A stretch of 64,000 nucleotides of DNA from Streptomyces angustmyceticus (GCF_019933235.1 NZ_CP082945.1:5307501-5371500); one strand, 5' to 3'; shown: positions 39,504 to 48,905, counted from the first letter of the stretch. The notes: generated from the sequence alone by a model not told the origin. Numbers and translations are program-made.

Positions 39504-40244
39504 ATGTCCGTGTACGACACGATGGTGACGCTGGTGGGGAATGCCGCGACGGCGGTGGAGCACCGGCAGACGACGGCGGGAGTGACGGTGGCCAGGTTCC
39601 GGCTGGCCACGACGTCCCGCCGGTGGGACCGGGCGCAGGAGCGCTGGACCGACGGGGGGACGAGTTTCTACACGGTCCGGTCGTGGCGCGCGCTCGCCGA
39701 CAACGTCGCGGCGTCGGTGGCGGTGGGGGAACCACTGGTCGTCCAGGGGCGCTTGCGGCTGCGGGAAGGGGAATCACCCCCGGAGCGGGGCGGGCAGCGC
39801 TGGTTCTCGGCGGAGGTCGACGCCGTGGCGATCGGCCACGATCTCGCGCGCGGCACCGCGGCGTTCCGGAGAGTCGTCCGGCCGCCCCGCACGGAAGGGA
39901 CGGTGCCGGTGGACGAGTCGCCGCCCGCCGACGCGGGTTCACCGCCGGACGCCGCGGACTCCCCGCCGACCGCCGCCAGTTCACCGGTGACAGAGGGCGA
40001 AGCCGGGACAGGACGCACAGCGCCGCCGGATGGGGTGGCGAGGGCGGAGGAAGGGGCGGGAGCAGCGGAAGCAGCGGCGGAAGCAGCGGCGGCAGGAGCG
40101 GAGCGGAAGACCTCCGCGAAGCCGCCCACGCCTCCCAAGAGGCCGTTCGCCGGCGTGATTTCGCCACCGTCCGAGCCGCCGGACGCTGCCGTTCCGCCGA
40201 CCTCGACCGCACCCTCTTCGCCCGAGAAGGTAGCTATGCCCTGA
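39504..40244 (+). CDS. ssbB: Single-stranded DNA-binding protein SsbB
   Basis: The first 120 residues form an SSB OB fold (MSVYDTMVTLVGNAATAVEHRQTT; VARFRLATTSRRWD; SFYTVRSWRALADNVAASVAVGEPLVVQGRL). Its position next to dynAB is that of S. coelicolor ssbB, whose product supports chromosome segregation during sporulation rather than replication. The C-terminal 125 residues are an Ala/Pro/Glu-rich disordered tail, long for SsbB, without the acidic DDDIPF tip of replicative SSB. The ATG at 39504 has GGGGGAGG just upstream, which sets the start. Confidence 0.86.
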   Translation: MSVYDTMVTLVGNAATAVEHRQTTAGVTVARFRLATTSRRWDRAQERWTDGGTSFYTVRSWRALADNVAASVAVGEPLVVQGRLRLREGESPPERGGQRWFSAEVDAVAIGHDLARGTAAFRRVVRPPRTEGTVPVDESPPADAGSPPDAADSPPTAASSPVTEGEAGTGRTAPPDGVARAEEGAGAAEAAAEAAAAGAERKTSAKPPTPPKRPFAGVISPPSEPPDAAVPPTSTAPSSPEKVAMP

Positions 40245-40470
40245 TAAGCCCCGGCGATTTGTCGATAATGCCAGGTCAGGGTGCCCGGTATCGGTAACGA
40301 TTGCGATTCGGATCGCTTATGGGATGCCATTACTGGGGACCCTGATGCGCCTGCTCCATAAGATCCGACAAGTACTCACGGGGGCTGACGTGTTCGGCTG
40401 TTGAGTTCTTTGGGATCTTTCCGGCGAGGCATCCTCTCCCACTCGACCGCCTCGCCCAGAGGGGAAATTC

Positions 40471-41865
40471 ATGCTTTCGATGAAGAGGCGGGGCGCAGCT
40501 CGCCTTGCCGCCGCGGTCGTGGCCTCGGGCCTGGTCGCGGCGGGTGCGATAGCCACCGCGGGCACTGCCGCGGCGGATGACGCGACCCCCACCCATGGGG
40601 GTGCCACCGCCACGCTCGGCGGTCTGAAGACGTTCGACCAGGCGGTCGTGCACAACGACGGAGGGGACCAGCGCGTCGGCGCCGGCCTCTTCGAGATGGC
40701 GGTCGACAACGGCGGCACGCTCCAGACGTACTGCATCGACATCCACAACCCGACGCAGCAGCAGGCCAAGTACCAGGAAGTGCCCTGGAGCGCCTCGTCG
40801 CTGCACAACAACGGGGACGCGGGCAAGATCCGCTGGATTCTGCAGAACTCCTACCCGCAGGTGAACGACCTGGCCGCGCTCGCGACCAAGGCCGGCGCCG
40901 GCAACCTCACCGAGAAGACCGCCGCGGCCGGCACCCAGGTCGCGATCTGGCGCTTCTCCGACCACGTCAAGGTGGACGCGGTCGACCCGGCGGCCGAGAA
41001 GCTCGCCGACTACCTGGAGAAGAGCGCGCAGAACGTCGGCGAGCCCCAGGCGTCGCTGACGCTGGACCCGCCGGCCGTCTCCGGCAAGTCCGGCGGCAAG
41101 CTCGGCCCGGTCACCGTGCACACCAATGCCGACAGCGTCACGATCTCCCCGGCCGCCGGTGCGCCGGCCGGTGTGAAGGTCGTCGGCAAGGACGGCAAGC
41201 CGGTCACCAGCGCGGCCAACGGCACCCAGCTGTTCTTCGACGTGCCGAAGGGCGCCGCCGACGGCAGCACCTCGCTGACCGCGCAGGCCGCCACCAAGGT
41301 CCCGGTCGGCCGTGCCTTCACCGGTATCGGTGAGCACGCCAAGAGCCAGACCCAGATCCTGGCCGGCTCCAGCGAGTCCACGGTCTCCGCGGCCGCGTCC
41401 GTCTCCTGGAAGAAGCAGGGCGCCATCCCGGCGATCACCGCCGAGAAGAACTGCGCCAAGGGCGGCGTGGACGTCACGGCGGCCAACAAGGGCGATGAGG
41501 CGTTCCGCTTCCAGCTCTCCGGCAAGCAGTACGAGATCGCCCCGGGCAAGTCGCAGACCGTGACCGTGCCGGTGGCCGAGGACCAGCCGTACAACATCAC
41601 CATCAAGGGTGAGGGCGGCTTCAAGAAGTCCTTCTCCGGCGTCCTGGACTGCAAGACCGCCGGCAGCGGCGGCGGCAAGCCCTCCAGCAAGCCGAGCCCG
41701 GCCTCGGTCGGCGGCAGCACGGGCGGCGACAAGGGCGGCGACCTCGCCGAGACCGGTTCCAGCAGCGCCACCCCGGTGATCGCGGGCATCGCGGTCGTCC
41801 TCGTCGTGGTCGGCGGCGGCGCGGTGTTCTTCCTCCGTAAGAAGAAGACCGGCACCACCGCATAA
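40471..41865 (+). CDS. TQXA thioester-domain surface protein with LAxTG anchor
   Basis: This 464-aa protein has a signal peptide (about 1-36, cut after AAA). An N-terminal TQXA domain carries the Cys (YCIDIHNP, residue 89) and Gln (TQVAIW, about 155) that form an internal thioester in such adhesins. Beta-sandwich domains follow, then a Gly/Ser/Lys/Pro linker, a sorting signal LAETG near 427, a hydrophobic helix and a FLRKKK tail. LAxTG is the motif used by class E sortases in Streptomyces. The thioester would bond covalently to host or surface amines. The ATG has GAGGGGAA upstream. No sortase gene is nearby. Confidence 0.9.
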   Translation: MLSMKRRGAARLAAAVVASGLVAAGAIATAGTAAADDATPTHGGATATLGGLKTFDQAVVHNDGGDQRVGAGLFEMAVDNGGTLQTYCIDIHNPTQQQAKYQEVPWSASSLHNNGDAGKIRWILQNSYPQVNDLAALATKAGAGNLTEKTAAAGTQVAIWRFSDHVKVDAVDPAAEKLADYLEKSAQNVGEPQASLTLDPPAVSGKSGGKLGPVTVHTNADSVTISPAAGAPAGVKVVGKDGKPVTSAANGTQLFFDVPKGAADGSTSLTAQAATKVPVGRAFTGIGEHAKSQTQILAGSSESTVSAAASVSWKKQGAIPAITAEKNCAKGGVDVTAANKGDEAFRFQLSGKQYEIAPGKSQTVTVPVAEDQPYNITIKGEGGFKKSFSGVLDCKTAGSGGGKPSSKPSPASVGGSTGGDKGGDLAETGSSSATPVIAGIAVVLVVVGGGAVFFLRKKKTGTTA

Positions 41866-41946
41866 GGACACGCGGCGCCCGGTGCGAACCGGTTCCCGGC
41901 GGCACCCGGCCGGACCGGCCGGCACCACCGGCGCACGGTGACCACC

Positions 41947-41985
41947 GGCGGCCGCTCGCCCACCCCGGGTGAGCGAGCGGCCGCC
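41947..41985 (+). terminator. First hairpin after the TQXA gene
   Basis: A perfect 13-bp stem GGCGGCCGCTCGC (41947-41959) pairs with 41973-41985, with a 13-nt loop that can pair further. Confidence 0.7.
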
Positions 41986-42002
41986 GAGCGGCAAACCCCC
42001 AG

Positions 42003-42034
42003 CGGCCCCGGAGCGCACCGACGCTCCGGGGCCG
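42003..42034 (+). terminator. Second hairpin before ettA
   Basis: A perfect 13-bp stem CGGCCCCGGAGCG (42003-42015) pairs with 42022-42034 across a 6-nt loop. It lies 17 bp after the first hairpin, giving a tandem terminator. Confidence 0.7.
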
Positions 42035-42300
42035 TCGGCGTCCGGCGGCCACTCAGCGGTGCGCCCTCCCGGCGCCGTGCCCCCCGCTCCGCGGTGACCA
42101 ACGCTGACAGACGGCGACCAAGCGGACACCGGGTCGTGGCGGGCCGGTGCTGAACAGGGCTGCTCTGACCTACTCGTTTCCGCCAGAGCACAGGCGTACG
42201 GCAAGATGGGGTGTATCTGCCCTCCCTCGGATCCGTCGCACGACGGGCCGGGGCGGTGCCGCACAGACCCTGATCGATCCAATCTGCCGGACGGTTTCTC

Positions 42301-43965
42301 TTGGCTGAGTACATCTACACGATGCGCAAGGCGCGCAAGGCGCACGGCGACAAGGTCATCCTCGATGACGTGACGCTGAGCTTCCTGCCCGGCGCAAAGA
42401 TCGGTGTCGTGGGTCCCAACGGCGCCGGTAAGTCCACGGTGCTGAAGATCATGGCCGGTCTCGAGCAGCCGTCGAACGGCGACGCGTTCCTCTCCCCGGG
42501 CTACACCGTCGGCATGCTCATGCAGGAGCCGCCGCTGGACGAGTCGAAGACCGTGCTGCAGAACGTGCAGGACGGCGCCGCCGAGATCATGGGCAAGCTC
42601 CACCGCTTCAACGAGGTCGCCGAGCTGATGGCGACCGACTACTCCGACGAGCTCATGGAGGAGATGGGCAAGCTCCAGGAGGACCTCGACCACGCCAACG
42701 CGTGGGACCTGGACACCCAGCTGGAGCAGGCCATGGACGCGCTCGGCTGCCCGCCCGGCGACTGGCCGGTCACCAACCTCTCCGGTGGTGAGAAGCGCCG
42801 TGTCGCCCTCTGCAAGCTGCTGCTGGAGGCCCCCGACCTGCTGCTCCTCGACGAGCCCACCAACCACCTGGACGCCGAGTCCGTGCAGTGGCTGGAGCAG
42901 CACCTCGCGAAGTACCCCGGCACCGTCGTCGCCGTCACCCACGACCGGTACTTCCTCGACCACGTCGCCCAGTGGATCTGCGAGGTCGACCGCGGCCGCC
43001 TGCACGGCTACGAGGGCAACTACTCCAAGTACCTGGAGACCAAGGAGACCCGTCTCAAGGTCGAGGGTCAGAAGGACGCCAAGCGCGCCAAGCGCCTCAA
43101 GGAAGAGCTGGAGTGGGTGCGCTCCAACGCCAAGGGGCGGCAGGCCAAGTCCAAGTCGCGACTGGCCCGTTACGAGGAGATGGCGGCCGAGGCCGACAAG
43201 ATGCGGAAGCTGGACTTCGAGGAGATCCAGATCCCGCCGGGCCCGCGCCTGGGCAACGTCGTCGTCGAGGTCGACAAGCTCAACAAGGCCTTCGGCGAGA
43301 AGGTCCTGATCGAGAACCTGAGCTTCACGCTGCCGCGCAACGGCATCGTCGGCGTCATCGGCCCGAACGGCGCCGGCAAGACCACGCTGTTCAAGATGCT
43401 CCAGGGCCTGGAGACCCCGGACTCCGGCGACATCAAGGTCGGCGAGACCGTCAAGATCTCCTACGTCGACCAGAGCCGCGAGAACATCGACCCCAAGAAG
43501 ACCCTGTGGGCCGTGGTCTCCGACGAGCTGGACTACATCAACGTCGGCCAGGTCGAGATGCCCTCGCGCGCCTACGTCTCGGCGTTCGGCTTCAAGGGCC
43601 CGGACCAGCAGAAGCCGGCCGGGGTGCTCTCCGGCGGTGAGCGCAACCGCCTCAACCTGGCGCTCACCCTCAAGCAGGGCGGCAACCTGCTGCTCCTCGA
43701 CGAGCCGACCAACGACCTCGACGTCGAGACCCTGTCCTCGCTGGAGAACGCGCTCCTGGAGTTCCCGGGCTGCGCCGTGGTCGTCTCCCACGACCGCTGG
43801 TTCCTCGACCGCGTCGCCACGCACATCCTGGCGTACGAGGGCGAGTCCAAGTGGTTCTGGTTCGAGGGCAACTTCGAGTCGTACGAGAAGAACAAGGTCG
43901 AGCGCCTCGGTGCGGACGCGGCCCGTCCGCACCGCGCCACGTACAAGAAGCTGACCCGGGGCTGA
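42301..43965 (+). CDS. ettA: ABC-F translation factor EttA
   Basis: This 554-aa protein has two ATP-binding cassettes. Walker A motifs are GPNGAGKST near residues 39 and 355, and signature motifs LSGGE near 160 and 443, with LLLDEPTNHLD and LLLDEPTNDLD Walker B motifs. The arm and inter-domain linker fit EttA, the energy-dependent translational throttle that binds the ribosomal E site and gates the first peptide bond by ATP/ADP ratio. There are no membrane segments. The start is a TTG at 42301 giving the conserved AEYIYTMRKARKAHGDK. A thioesterase gene follows 5 bp after the stop, so they are co-transcribed. Confidence 0.95.
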   Translation: MAEYIYTMRKARKAHGDKVILDDVTLSFLPGAKIGVVGPNGAGKSTVLKIMAGLEQPSNGDAFLSPGYTVGMLMQEPPLDESKTVLQNVQDGAAEIMGKLHRFNEVAELMATDYSDELMEEMGKLQEDLDHANAWDLDTQLEQAMDALGCPPGDWPVTNLSGGEKRRVALCKLLLEAPDLLLLDEPTNHLDAESVQWLEQHLAKYPGTVVAVTHDRYFLDHVAQWICEVDRGRLHGYEGNYSKYLETKETRLKVEGQKDAKRAKRLKEELEWVRSNAKGRQAKSKSRLARYEEMAAEADKMRKLDFEEIQIPPGPRLGNVVVEVDKLNKAFGEKVLIENLSFTLPRNGIVGVIGPNGAGKTTLFKMLQGLETPDSGDIKVGETVKISYVDQSRENIDPKKTLWAVVSDELDYINVGQVEMPSRAYVSAFGFKGPDQQKPAGVLSGGERNRLNLALTLKQGGNLLLLDEPTNDLDVETLSSLENALLEFPGCAVVVSHDRWFLDRVATHILAYEGESKWFWFEGNFESYEKNKVERLGADAARPHRATYKKLTRG

Positions 43966-43970
43966 CCGCC

Positions 43971-44405
43971 GTGCGTCACCTCTACTCCTGCCCCCTGCGC
44001 TGGTCGGACATGGACGCGTTCGGCCACGTCAACAACGCGGTGTTCGTCCGCTACCTCGAAGAGGCGCGGATCGACTTCATGCGCCGGCTGGCGCCGGGGG
44101 ACGGCAGCCCGTCGTTCACGGGCGGCTCGGTCGTCGCCCGGCACGAGATCGACTATGTGCGGCCGCTGGTCCACCGGCCCGAGCCGGTGGCCGTCGAGCT
44201 GTGGGTGACGAAGATCAGCGCCGCGTCGATGACGGTCGGCTACGAGGTCAAGGACGAGGACACCCTCTACCTGCGGGCCTCGACGGTCGTCGTGCCGTAC
44301 AACTTCACCGAGGAGCGCCCCCGCCGCCTCACCGCGGAGGAGAAGGCGATCCTCAAGGAGTACCTGGACGACGCGTCGCGCCAGGAGGGGGCCGTCGCGG
44401 TATGA
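43971..44405 (+). CDS. 4-hydroxybenzoyl-CoA-type hotdog thioesterase
   Basis: This 144-aa hotdog-fold protein shows the catalytic signature WSDMDAFGHVNNAVFVRYLEEARIDF, with the Asp of the 4HBT family near residue 15. YgbC/FcbC-like acyl-CoA thioesterases of this size hydrolyse short or aromatic acyl-CoAs. The GTG start is 5 bp after the ettA stop. Its stop overlaps the next gene's ATG by 4 nt (ATGA), so the three form one operon. The reason for linking a thioesterase with a translation factor is not apparent, though the order is common in Streptomyces. Confidence 0.87.
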   Translation: MRHLYSCPLRWSDMDAFGHVNNAVFVRYLEEARIDFMRRLAPGDGSPSFTGGSVVARHEIDYVRPLVHRPEPVAVELWVTKISAASMTVGYEVKDEDTLYLRASTVVVPYNFTEERPRRLTAEEKAILKEYLDDASRQEGAVAV

Positions 44406-45127
44406 CGGCGCTGCACCTCGCCGACGCGGGGGAGGCGGCGGACCTCGCCGCCTTCCTCGCCCGGCTGATCCACTACGACAAGGCCGCCGCGGTGCGTCTC
44501 CAGGCCGGCGGCGGGGTGCTCGCCGTGTTCGGCCGCCCGCCGTCCTTCGAGGTGCTGGCGATCCGCACCGCCCGGCTCGCCGAGGACAGCGCCCTGGACA
44601 CCACCGTCTCGGCCGGTGAACTCCTCGACGGCATCGAGGAGCCGGCCGGCGCGGTGACCGTGCCGGCCGCGGTCACGGGCCCGCCGTGGACCGGGCTGCT
44701 GCCGCCGCGCGGCGGCTGGCAGCGGGTGCCGGGGCTGCCCGCCCCCGAGGCGCTGGTACGCACCGTGGCTGCCGCGGTGGCCGAATTCCGCGCCCGGGAC
44801 GAGGCGTTGCCGCCGCAGCACCGCACCCGCGCCGAACGGGACCGTATCGGCCGGGAGATCTGGTCGCGGACCCTGGGCGACACCCACCTTCCGCTGCGCG
44901 CCGCCCATGCCGCGCAGTCCCTGGGCTTTCTGCGCCCGGCGCGCGCCGCCGCGCTCGTGGGGGGCGGTACGTCTCCCGGAGCCGCCGCCCCCGCGCACCG
45001 GCAGCCCCAGCCGCTGAGCCTGCTGTCGGCGGGCGGCTGGCTGCGCCTGAGCACCCCGTACGGGTCGGTTGCCGTACGGACCGGGGGCCCGGCCGGGCTG
45101 TCCGGTCTCACGGTGACGCCGGCCTGA
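44402..45127 (+). CDS. Hypothetical protein
   Basis: This 241-aa soluble protein is Ala/Arg/Leu-rich. It starts MTALHLADAGEAADLAAFLARLIHYDKAAAVRLQ and has no motif I recognise; no signal peptide or membrane helix is visible. Its ATG overlaps the thioesterase stop (ATGA), indicating translational coupling. A 9-bp hairpin follows. The codon pattern is fully typical of core genes, so it is real although its function is unknown. Confidence 0.8.
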   Translation: MTALHLADAGEAADLAAFLARLIHYDKAAAVRLQAGGGVLAVFGRPPSFEVLAIRTARLAEDSALDTTVSAGELLDGIEEPAGAVTVPAAVTGPPWTGLLPPRGGWQRVPGLPAPEALVRTVAAAVAEFRARDEALPPQHRTRAERDRIGREIWSRTLGDTHLPLRAAHAAQSLGFLRPARAAALVGGGTSPGAAAPAHRQPQPLSLLSAGGWLRLSTPYGSVAVRTGGPAGLSGLTVTPA

Positions 45128-45142
45128 CGACGAGGCGGCGGG

Positions 45143-45163
45143 CGGCCGGTCGCGGACCGGCCG
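45143..45163. terminator. Hairpin between convergent genes
   Basis: CGGCCGGTC pairs with GACCGGCCG across a 3-nt GCG loop, 15 bp past the hypothetical gene and facing the globin gene. It may serve both strands. Confidence 0.6.
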
Positions 45164-45277
45164 TGCCGGGACGGGACGGGGCCGGAGAGTCCTCGCCCCG
45201 CGGCGTCGCCCAGTCCACCGCGTCACCCGGCCCGCGGCATCACCCGGTCCGCGGCGCAGCTCGGTCCGTCGTGCTGA

Positions 45278-45682
45278 TCAGTCCGCGGTGTTGACCATCG
45301 AGGCGGCCGCGTACGTCAGGTAGTTCCACAGCTGCGTCGCGTGGGCCTCGGAGAGGTCGAGGGAGTCCACCGCGTCCCGCATGTGGCGCAGCCAGGCGTC
45401 GTGGGCGGCCCGGTCGACGGTGAAGGGGGCGTGCCGCATCCGCAGCCGGGGGTGGCCTCGGCCGTCGCTGTACGTACGGGGGCCGCCCCAGTACTGCATG
45501 AGGAAGAGCGCGAGCCGCTCCTCGGCCGGGCCCAGGTCCTCCTCCGGGTACATCGGCCGCAGCAGCGGGTCCTCGGCGACTCCCTGGTAGAAGCGGTGCA
45601 CCAGGCGCCGGAAGGTCTCCTCGCCACCGACCTGTTCGTAGAAGGTCTGCTCCTCGAGCGTGCCGCGTGGAATCTTGTTCAC
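45278..45682 (-). CDS. glbO: Group II truncated hemoglobin
   Basis: This 134-aa 2-on-2 globin has the phrase YWGGPRTYSDGRGHPRLRMRHAPF, nearly that of mycobacterial GlbO. It includes the proximal His in RMRHAPF and the conserved Trp in the C-terminal half (HDAWLRHMRDAV). Group II trHbs bind oxygen tightly and are linked to oxygen or peroxide handling near the membrane. The start is the GTG at 45682; an upstream ATG runs into a stop after three codons. It is convergent with the ettA operon. Confidence 0.92.
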   Translation of the reverse strand: MNKIPRGTLEEQTFYEQVGGEETFRRLVHRFYQGVAEDPLLRPMYPEEDLGPAEERLALFLMQYWGGPRTYSDGRGHPRLRMRHAPFTVDRAAHDAWLRHMRDAVDSLDLSEAHATQLWNYLTYAAASMVNTAD

Positions 45683-45757
45683 CCGTCCATGGTGGCAGAC
45701 GCACCGGCTGAGGACTTCGGTCGTAGGACGCGAGGGGCGGCGGGGCCGGAAATGCGG

Positions 45758-45787
45758 CCGGGGCGTGACCGGTTGGTCACGCCCCGG
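45758..45787 (-). terminator. Strong hairpin ending the signalling operon
   Basis: A perfect 13-bp stem (45758-45770 with 45775-45787) with a GGTT loop lies 22 bp past the FHA gene stop on the minus strand. Confidence 0.75.
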
Positions 45788-45809
45788 GGTCGCGGGCCCT
45801 CGGCGGCGG

Positions 45810-47315
45810 TCAGCCGCGGCGGACGGTCAGCGTCGTCCAGGCACCGACGTGCACCCGGTCGCCGTCATGGAGCGGCACCGGCACGTACGGCTGGATGGGG
45901 TCCTCGGCCAGGTTGATCGTCGTTCCGTTGGTGGAGTTCTGGTCCACCACGGCCCAACTGCCGTCCTGCTGCTGCACCAGCAGCGCGTGCTGGTGCGAGA
46001 CGCCCGGGTCCTCCGGCGCGCTGCCCAGATCGATGTCCGGGGCCTCGCCGGTGCTGTTCCGGCGGCGGCCGACCGCGATCTGGCCGTTGGCGAGCGGGAG
46101 CACCTGCTCGGGGGAGTACGAGGGCAGGTTGAGCCCCGCCGCCTCCGGGCCGCTGCGGCCCATCATCGCCATGAAGTACTCGCGGTCCGGCGCGATCGCC
46201 ACCACCCAGCCGTCGCCGACGACCGGCGACGGACCCTGCGGCGGCGCGGCGGGACCCTGGCCGGGCCCGCCGTTCCACTGCTGGTCGGGGCCGGGCTGCT
46301 GCGGCGGCATCGGCTGCTGCTCGAACGGAGCCGGCGGCTGCTGCTCGAACGGCTGCTGCTGCTGCGGCGGGAACGGCGAGGGCTGCTGCTCGTACGGGGC
46401 CTGCGGGCCCGGGCCGGGCGGCGCGGGGGCCATCGGCGGGGGACCGGGCTGGGCGCTCGGCGGGTTCAGCGTCCAGTCGTCACCCTGCTGCGGCGGCGGG
46501 CCCGGCTGACCGGACGGGCCGGGGCCCGGCATGCCGGGGAAGCCGCCGGGGCCGCCGGGGGGCATGCCGTGCTGCTGCGGGGGCTGGGGCTGCTGCGGCG
46601 GCGGGAAACCGTAGCCGTCCTGGCCGCCCTGGGGGCCGGGTGCGGGCGGGGGAAAGCCGTAGCCGCCCTGGCCGTCCTGGTCGCCCTGGGGGCCGGGCGC
46701 GGGCGGCGGGAAACCGTAGCCGCCCTGACCGCCCTGCGGGCCCGGCTGCTGGGCCGGCGGGGCGTAGGACGTCGGGGAGTTGGTGAGGAAGTTGTAGCGG
46801 CACCCCTCACAGAACGGCGCCATCGACTCACGCGGCGTACCGCACTGCGGGCACGTCTCGGGCGCTCCGGACGGCGCGGGGCCGCCCTGGGGGCCCGGTG
46901 CGGGCGGCGGGAAGCCGTAGCCGCCCTGATTGCCCTGCGGACCCGGGCCGGGCGCGGGCGGGGGGAAGCCGTAGCCGTCCTGGCCGCCCTGGGTTCCGGG
47001 GCCGCCCTGCGGGCCGGGCGCGGGGGGCGGGAAGCCGTAACCGCCCTGGCCGCCCTGGTTGTCCGGGGCGCCGGGGCCGGGGCCGCCGAAGCCGGGCGGC
47101 GGTCCGGCCTGACCCGGGGGCGGGCCGGGCTGACCCGGAGGCGGACCTGCCTGACCGGGCGGCGGGCCGGGCTGCCCGGTGGGCTGGCTCGGCGGTGCGT
47201 TGAGAAAACCTGCAGGCAGGGAGGGCGGCGGGGGGACAGCGCCCGCCATCCGCTGGCCGCACACCTCGCACCAGTCTTCGGCCACCGACTGGTGGCCGCT
47301 CGGGCAGGTAGGCAT
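45810..47315 (-). CDS. FHA domain protein with zinc ribbons
   Basis: This 501-aa protein begins with a zinc ribbon (CPSGHQSVAEDWCEVCG). A very long Pro/Gly/Gln-rich region with repeated GGYGFPPPAPGPQG units (about 60-290) follows, interrupted by a second ribbon (CPQCGTPRESMAPFCEGC, about 155). A C-terminal FHA domain (about 400-495) shows VGRRRNSTG, the conserved HQHALL and STNGT. FHA domains bind phospho-threonine, so it is a probable reader of the PknG-like kinase encoded in the same operon. It is the last gene, ending at a strong hairpin. Confidence 0.9.
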   Translation of the reverse strand: MPTCPSGHQSVAEDWCEVCGQRMAGAVPPPPSLPAGFLNAPPSQPTGQPGPPPGQAGPPPGQPGPPPGQAGPPPGFGGPGPGAPDNQGGQGGYGFPPPAPGPQGGPGTQGGQDGYGFPPPAPGPGPQGNQGGYGFPPPAPGPQGGPAPSGAPETCPQCGTPRESMAPFCEGCRYNFLTNSPTSYAPPAQQPGPQGGQGGYGFPPPAPGPQGDQDGQGGYGFPPPAPGPQGGQDGYGFPPPQQPQPPQQHGMPPGGPGGFPGMPGPGPSGQPGPPPQQGDDWTLNPPSAQPGPPPMAPAPPGPGPQAPYEQQPSPFPPQQQQPFEQQPPAPFEQQPMPPQQPGPDQQWNGGPGQGPAAPPQGPSPVVGDGWVVAIAPDREYFMAMMGRSGPEAAGLNLPSYSPEQVLPLANGQIAVGRRRNSTGEAPDIDLGSAPEDPGVSHQHALLVQQQDGSWAVVDQNSTNGTTINLAEDPIQPYVPVPLHDGDRVHVGAWTTLTVRRG

Positions 47316-47375
47316 GTCGGTTCTTCCCCCTCCGTACCGAATGTCTGCGGTGGTACTGCTCGGTACTGATCGTGG

Positions 47376-48728
47376 CTATTTCTTCACGCGAACGGTTCTC
47401 GTCGAGCGCGTCCCGAGAGTCATCTCGTCCGCCTCGGCGACCTTCGCCTTCAGTCGCACAGTACCGGTCGCCGCATCGACGACGTCCACCACCTTCGCAA
47501 GGAGTTTCGCAGTCTCCTCGTTCCCCGAGGCACCGGCCAGCTGTACCGCGCGGCCCAGTTTCGCGAGGGCGTCGGCGGTATCGCCCGACTTGCGCGCATC
47601 AAGTCCCTGTTGGATGACATGGGAGAGTTCCGCCTGTCCTGTGTAGTGCGCGACCTGCGGATCGATCGCTGTGGAAACCGCCACATCGTCCGTCCACACG
47701 GCGCGTACCAGCCCCTGGGACAGCGGCCGCGGCGGGCCGTCGGGCGCGGGGAGGCCGTCCGGCGCGGAGGCGATCAGGGTGACCCGGCCGGCGAGCATCT
47801 CCCGGCCGACGGCGGCGGCCGGGACCCGCAGGCAGAGGTGGTAGTCGCGGGACTCGTCGCCCCAGGAGCCGGTCGGATAGTCCCCCGACCGCGGACCGGA
47901 GTCCTGCCGCGCGCCGGTCAAGTCCGCCACGGTGGGCGCCACTTGCCGGACGAAGACGGTCTCGGCGCCCAGCGGGGTCCACAGCCGCAGGGCGACGCCG
48001 GCGATCCCCTTGGCCATCGCCTTCTCCATCAGCCGGGTGAAGTCGGCGGCGAGGCCCGCCGGATCGGCGACGATGTCGGCCGTGCCGAGCAGCGCCGAGG
48101 CGATGCCGGTGACCTCCTTGACCTCCCAGTCCGTGCCGACACCGCGGGCGTCGCAGGTGAACGCGCCGCCGCAGGCGTCCAGGGCGGCGCGCAGGTCCTC
48201 GGGCGACTCGTGCTCGTTGCGGCCGTCGGTGAGCAGGAGGGCGTGCCGGATGCAGGCGTCGGCGGACGACAGCAGCCGGCCGGTGAGCCGCAGCCAGCTC
48301 CCGATGGCCGTGCCGCCGCCCGCGTTCAGCCGCCGCAGGGCCTCCTTCGCGCGCGTACGGGTGGCCGCGCCGGCCACGGCCAGCCGGCCGCCGCCGGGGA
48401 AGATCTCGGCGGCACGATGGGTTCCGGCCACCACCGCGAAGCCGACCCCGTCACGCAGGGTGTCGATGGCGGCGGCCGTCGCCTCGCGGGCGCCGTGCAT
48501 CTTCGCCGGCGGACGGTCCATCGACCCGGAGCAGTCCACCATGATCACCACGGCGGCGTCCGGTCCGCCGGTGCCCGCCGCGGGGACCGGACGGCCGCCG
48601 GTCGTCCCGCCCCCGGTCGCGGTGATCGTGACGATGGCGTGCACCTCGCGTCCGCCCTCGGGCAGATACGGGTTCTGGTGCACCTCGGCACGGAAGCGCG
48701 GCACACGGGACTTGGTGAGGTGGGCCAT
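47376..48728 (-). CDS. VWA domain protein
   Basis: This 450-aa protein has a von Willebrand A domain (about 55-235) with an intact MIDAS site, DCSGSMD near residue 63, plus the later Thr and Asp (LLTDGRNEH). No signal peptide is seen, so it is probably cytosolic. Flanking beta-rich parts (PYLPEGGREVHAIVTIT; TLIASAPDGL) and a helical C-terminus (ALAKLGRAVQLA) complete it. Such proteins bind partners through a metal ion. It lies between the PP2C and FHA genes, 60 bp before the latter. Confidence 0.9.
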   Translation of the reverse strand: MAHLTKSRVPRFRAEVHQNPYLPEGGREVHAIVTITATGGGTTGGRPVPAAGTGGPDAAVVIMVDCSGSMDRPPAKMHGAREATAAAIDTLRDGVGFAVVAGTHRAAEIFPGGGRLAVAGAATRTRAKEALRRLNAGGGTAIGSWLRLTGRLLSSADACIRHALLLTDGRNEHESPEDLRAALDACGGAFTCDARGVGTDWEVKEVTGIASALLGTADIVADPAGLAADFTRLMEKAMAKGIAGVALRLWTPLGAETVFVRQVAPTVADLTGARQDSGPRSGDYPTGSWGDESRDYHLCLRVPAAAVGREMLAGRVTLIASAPDGLPAPDGPPRPLSQGLVRAVWTDDVAVSTAIDPQVAHYTGQAELSHVIQQGLDARKSGDTADALAKLGRAVQLAGASGNEETAKLLAKVVDVVDAATGTVRLKAKVAEADEMTLGTRSTRTVRVKK

Positions 48729-48905
48729 CCGTTCGCTCCTCGGGACGCCGTAACCGGTCGATCGGGTGCGCGGTGCGTGGTGCTGTTTTCCGTGGACGGG
48801 GCGGGGAGCGCCGGCTTCCCGCCCCTGACGCGCCGTTCCTCGCCGGCGGGGCGTCCGATGTGCCGCGCGCCCCGCCGGTGTCCGGCGTGTCCGGTGCTGG
48901 GCCGG

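Larger units (their letters stand above)
41866..42300. other. Intergenic region with two tandem hairpins
   Basis: This 435-bp spacer contains two strong hairpins (listed) that isolate the surface-protein gene from ettA. The ettA promoter probably lies at about 42170-42290. I see no gene. Confidence 0.55.

Noticed and set aside
40245..40470. A possible riboswitch upstream of the surface-protein gene
   Set aside because: The 226-bp leader has some AT-rich parts, but I could not fit a known class such as the c-di-AMP element.
40330..43932. A 1200-aa minus-strand frame opposite the TQXA and ettA genes
   Set aside because: It has no family resemblance and spans two well-supported plus-strand genes and their terminators.
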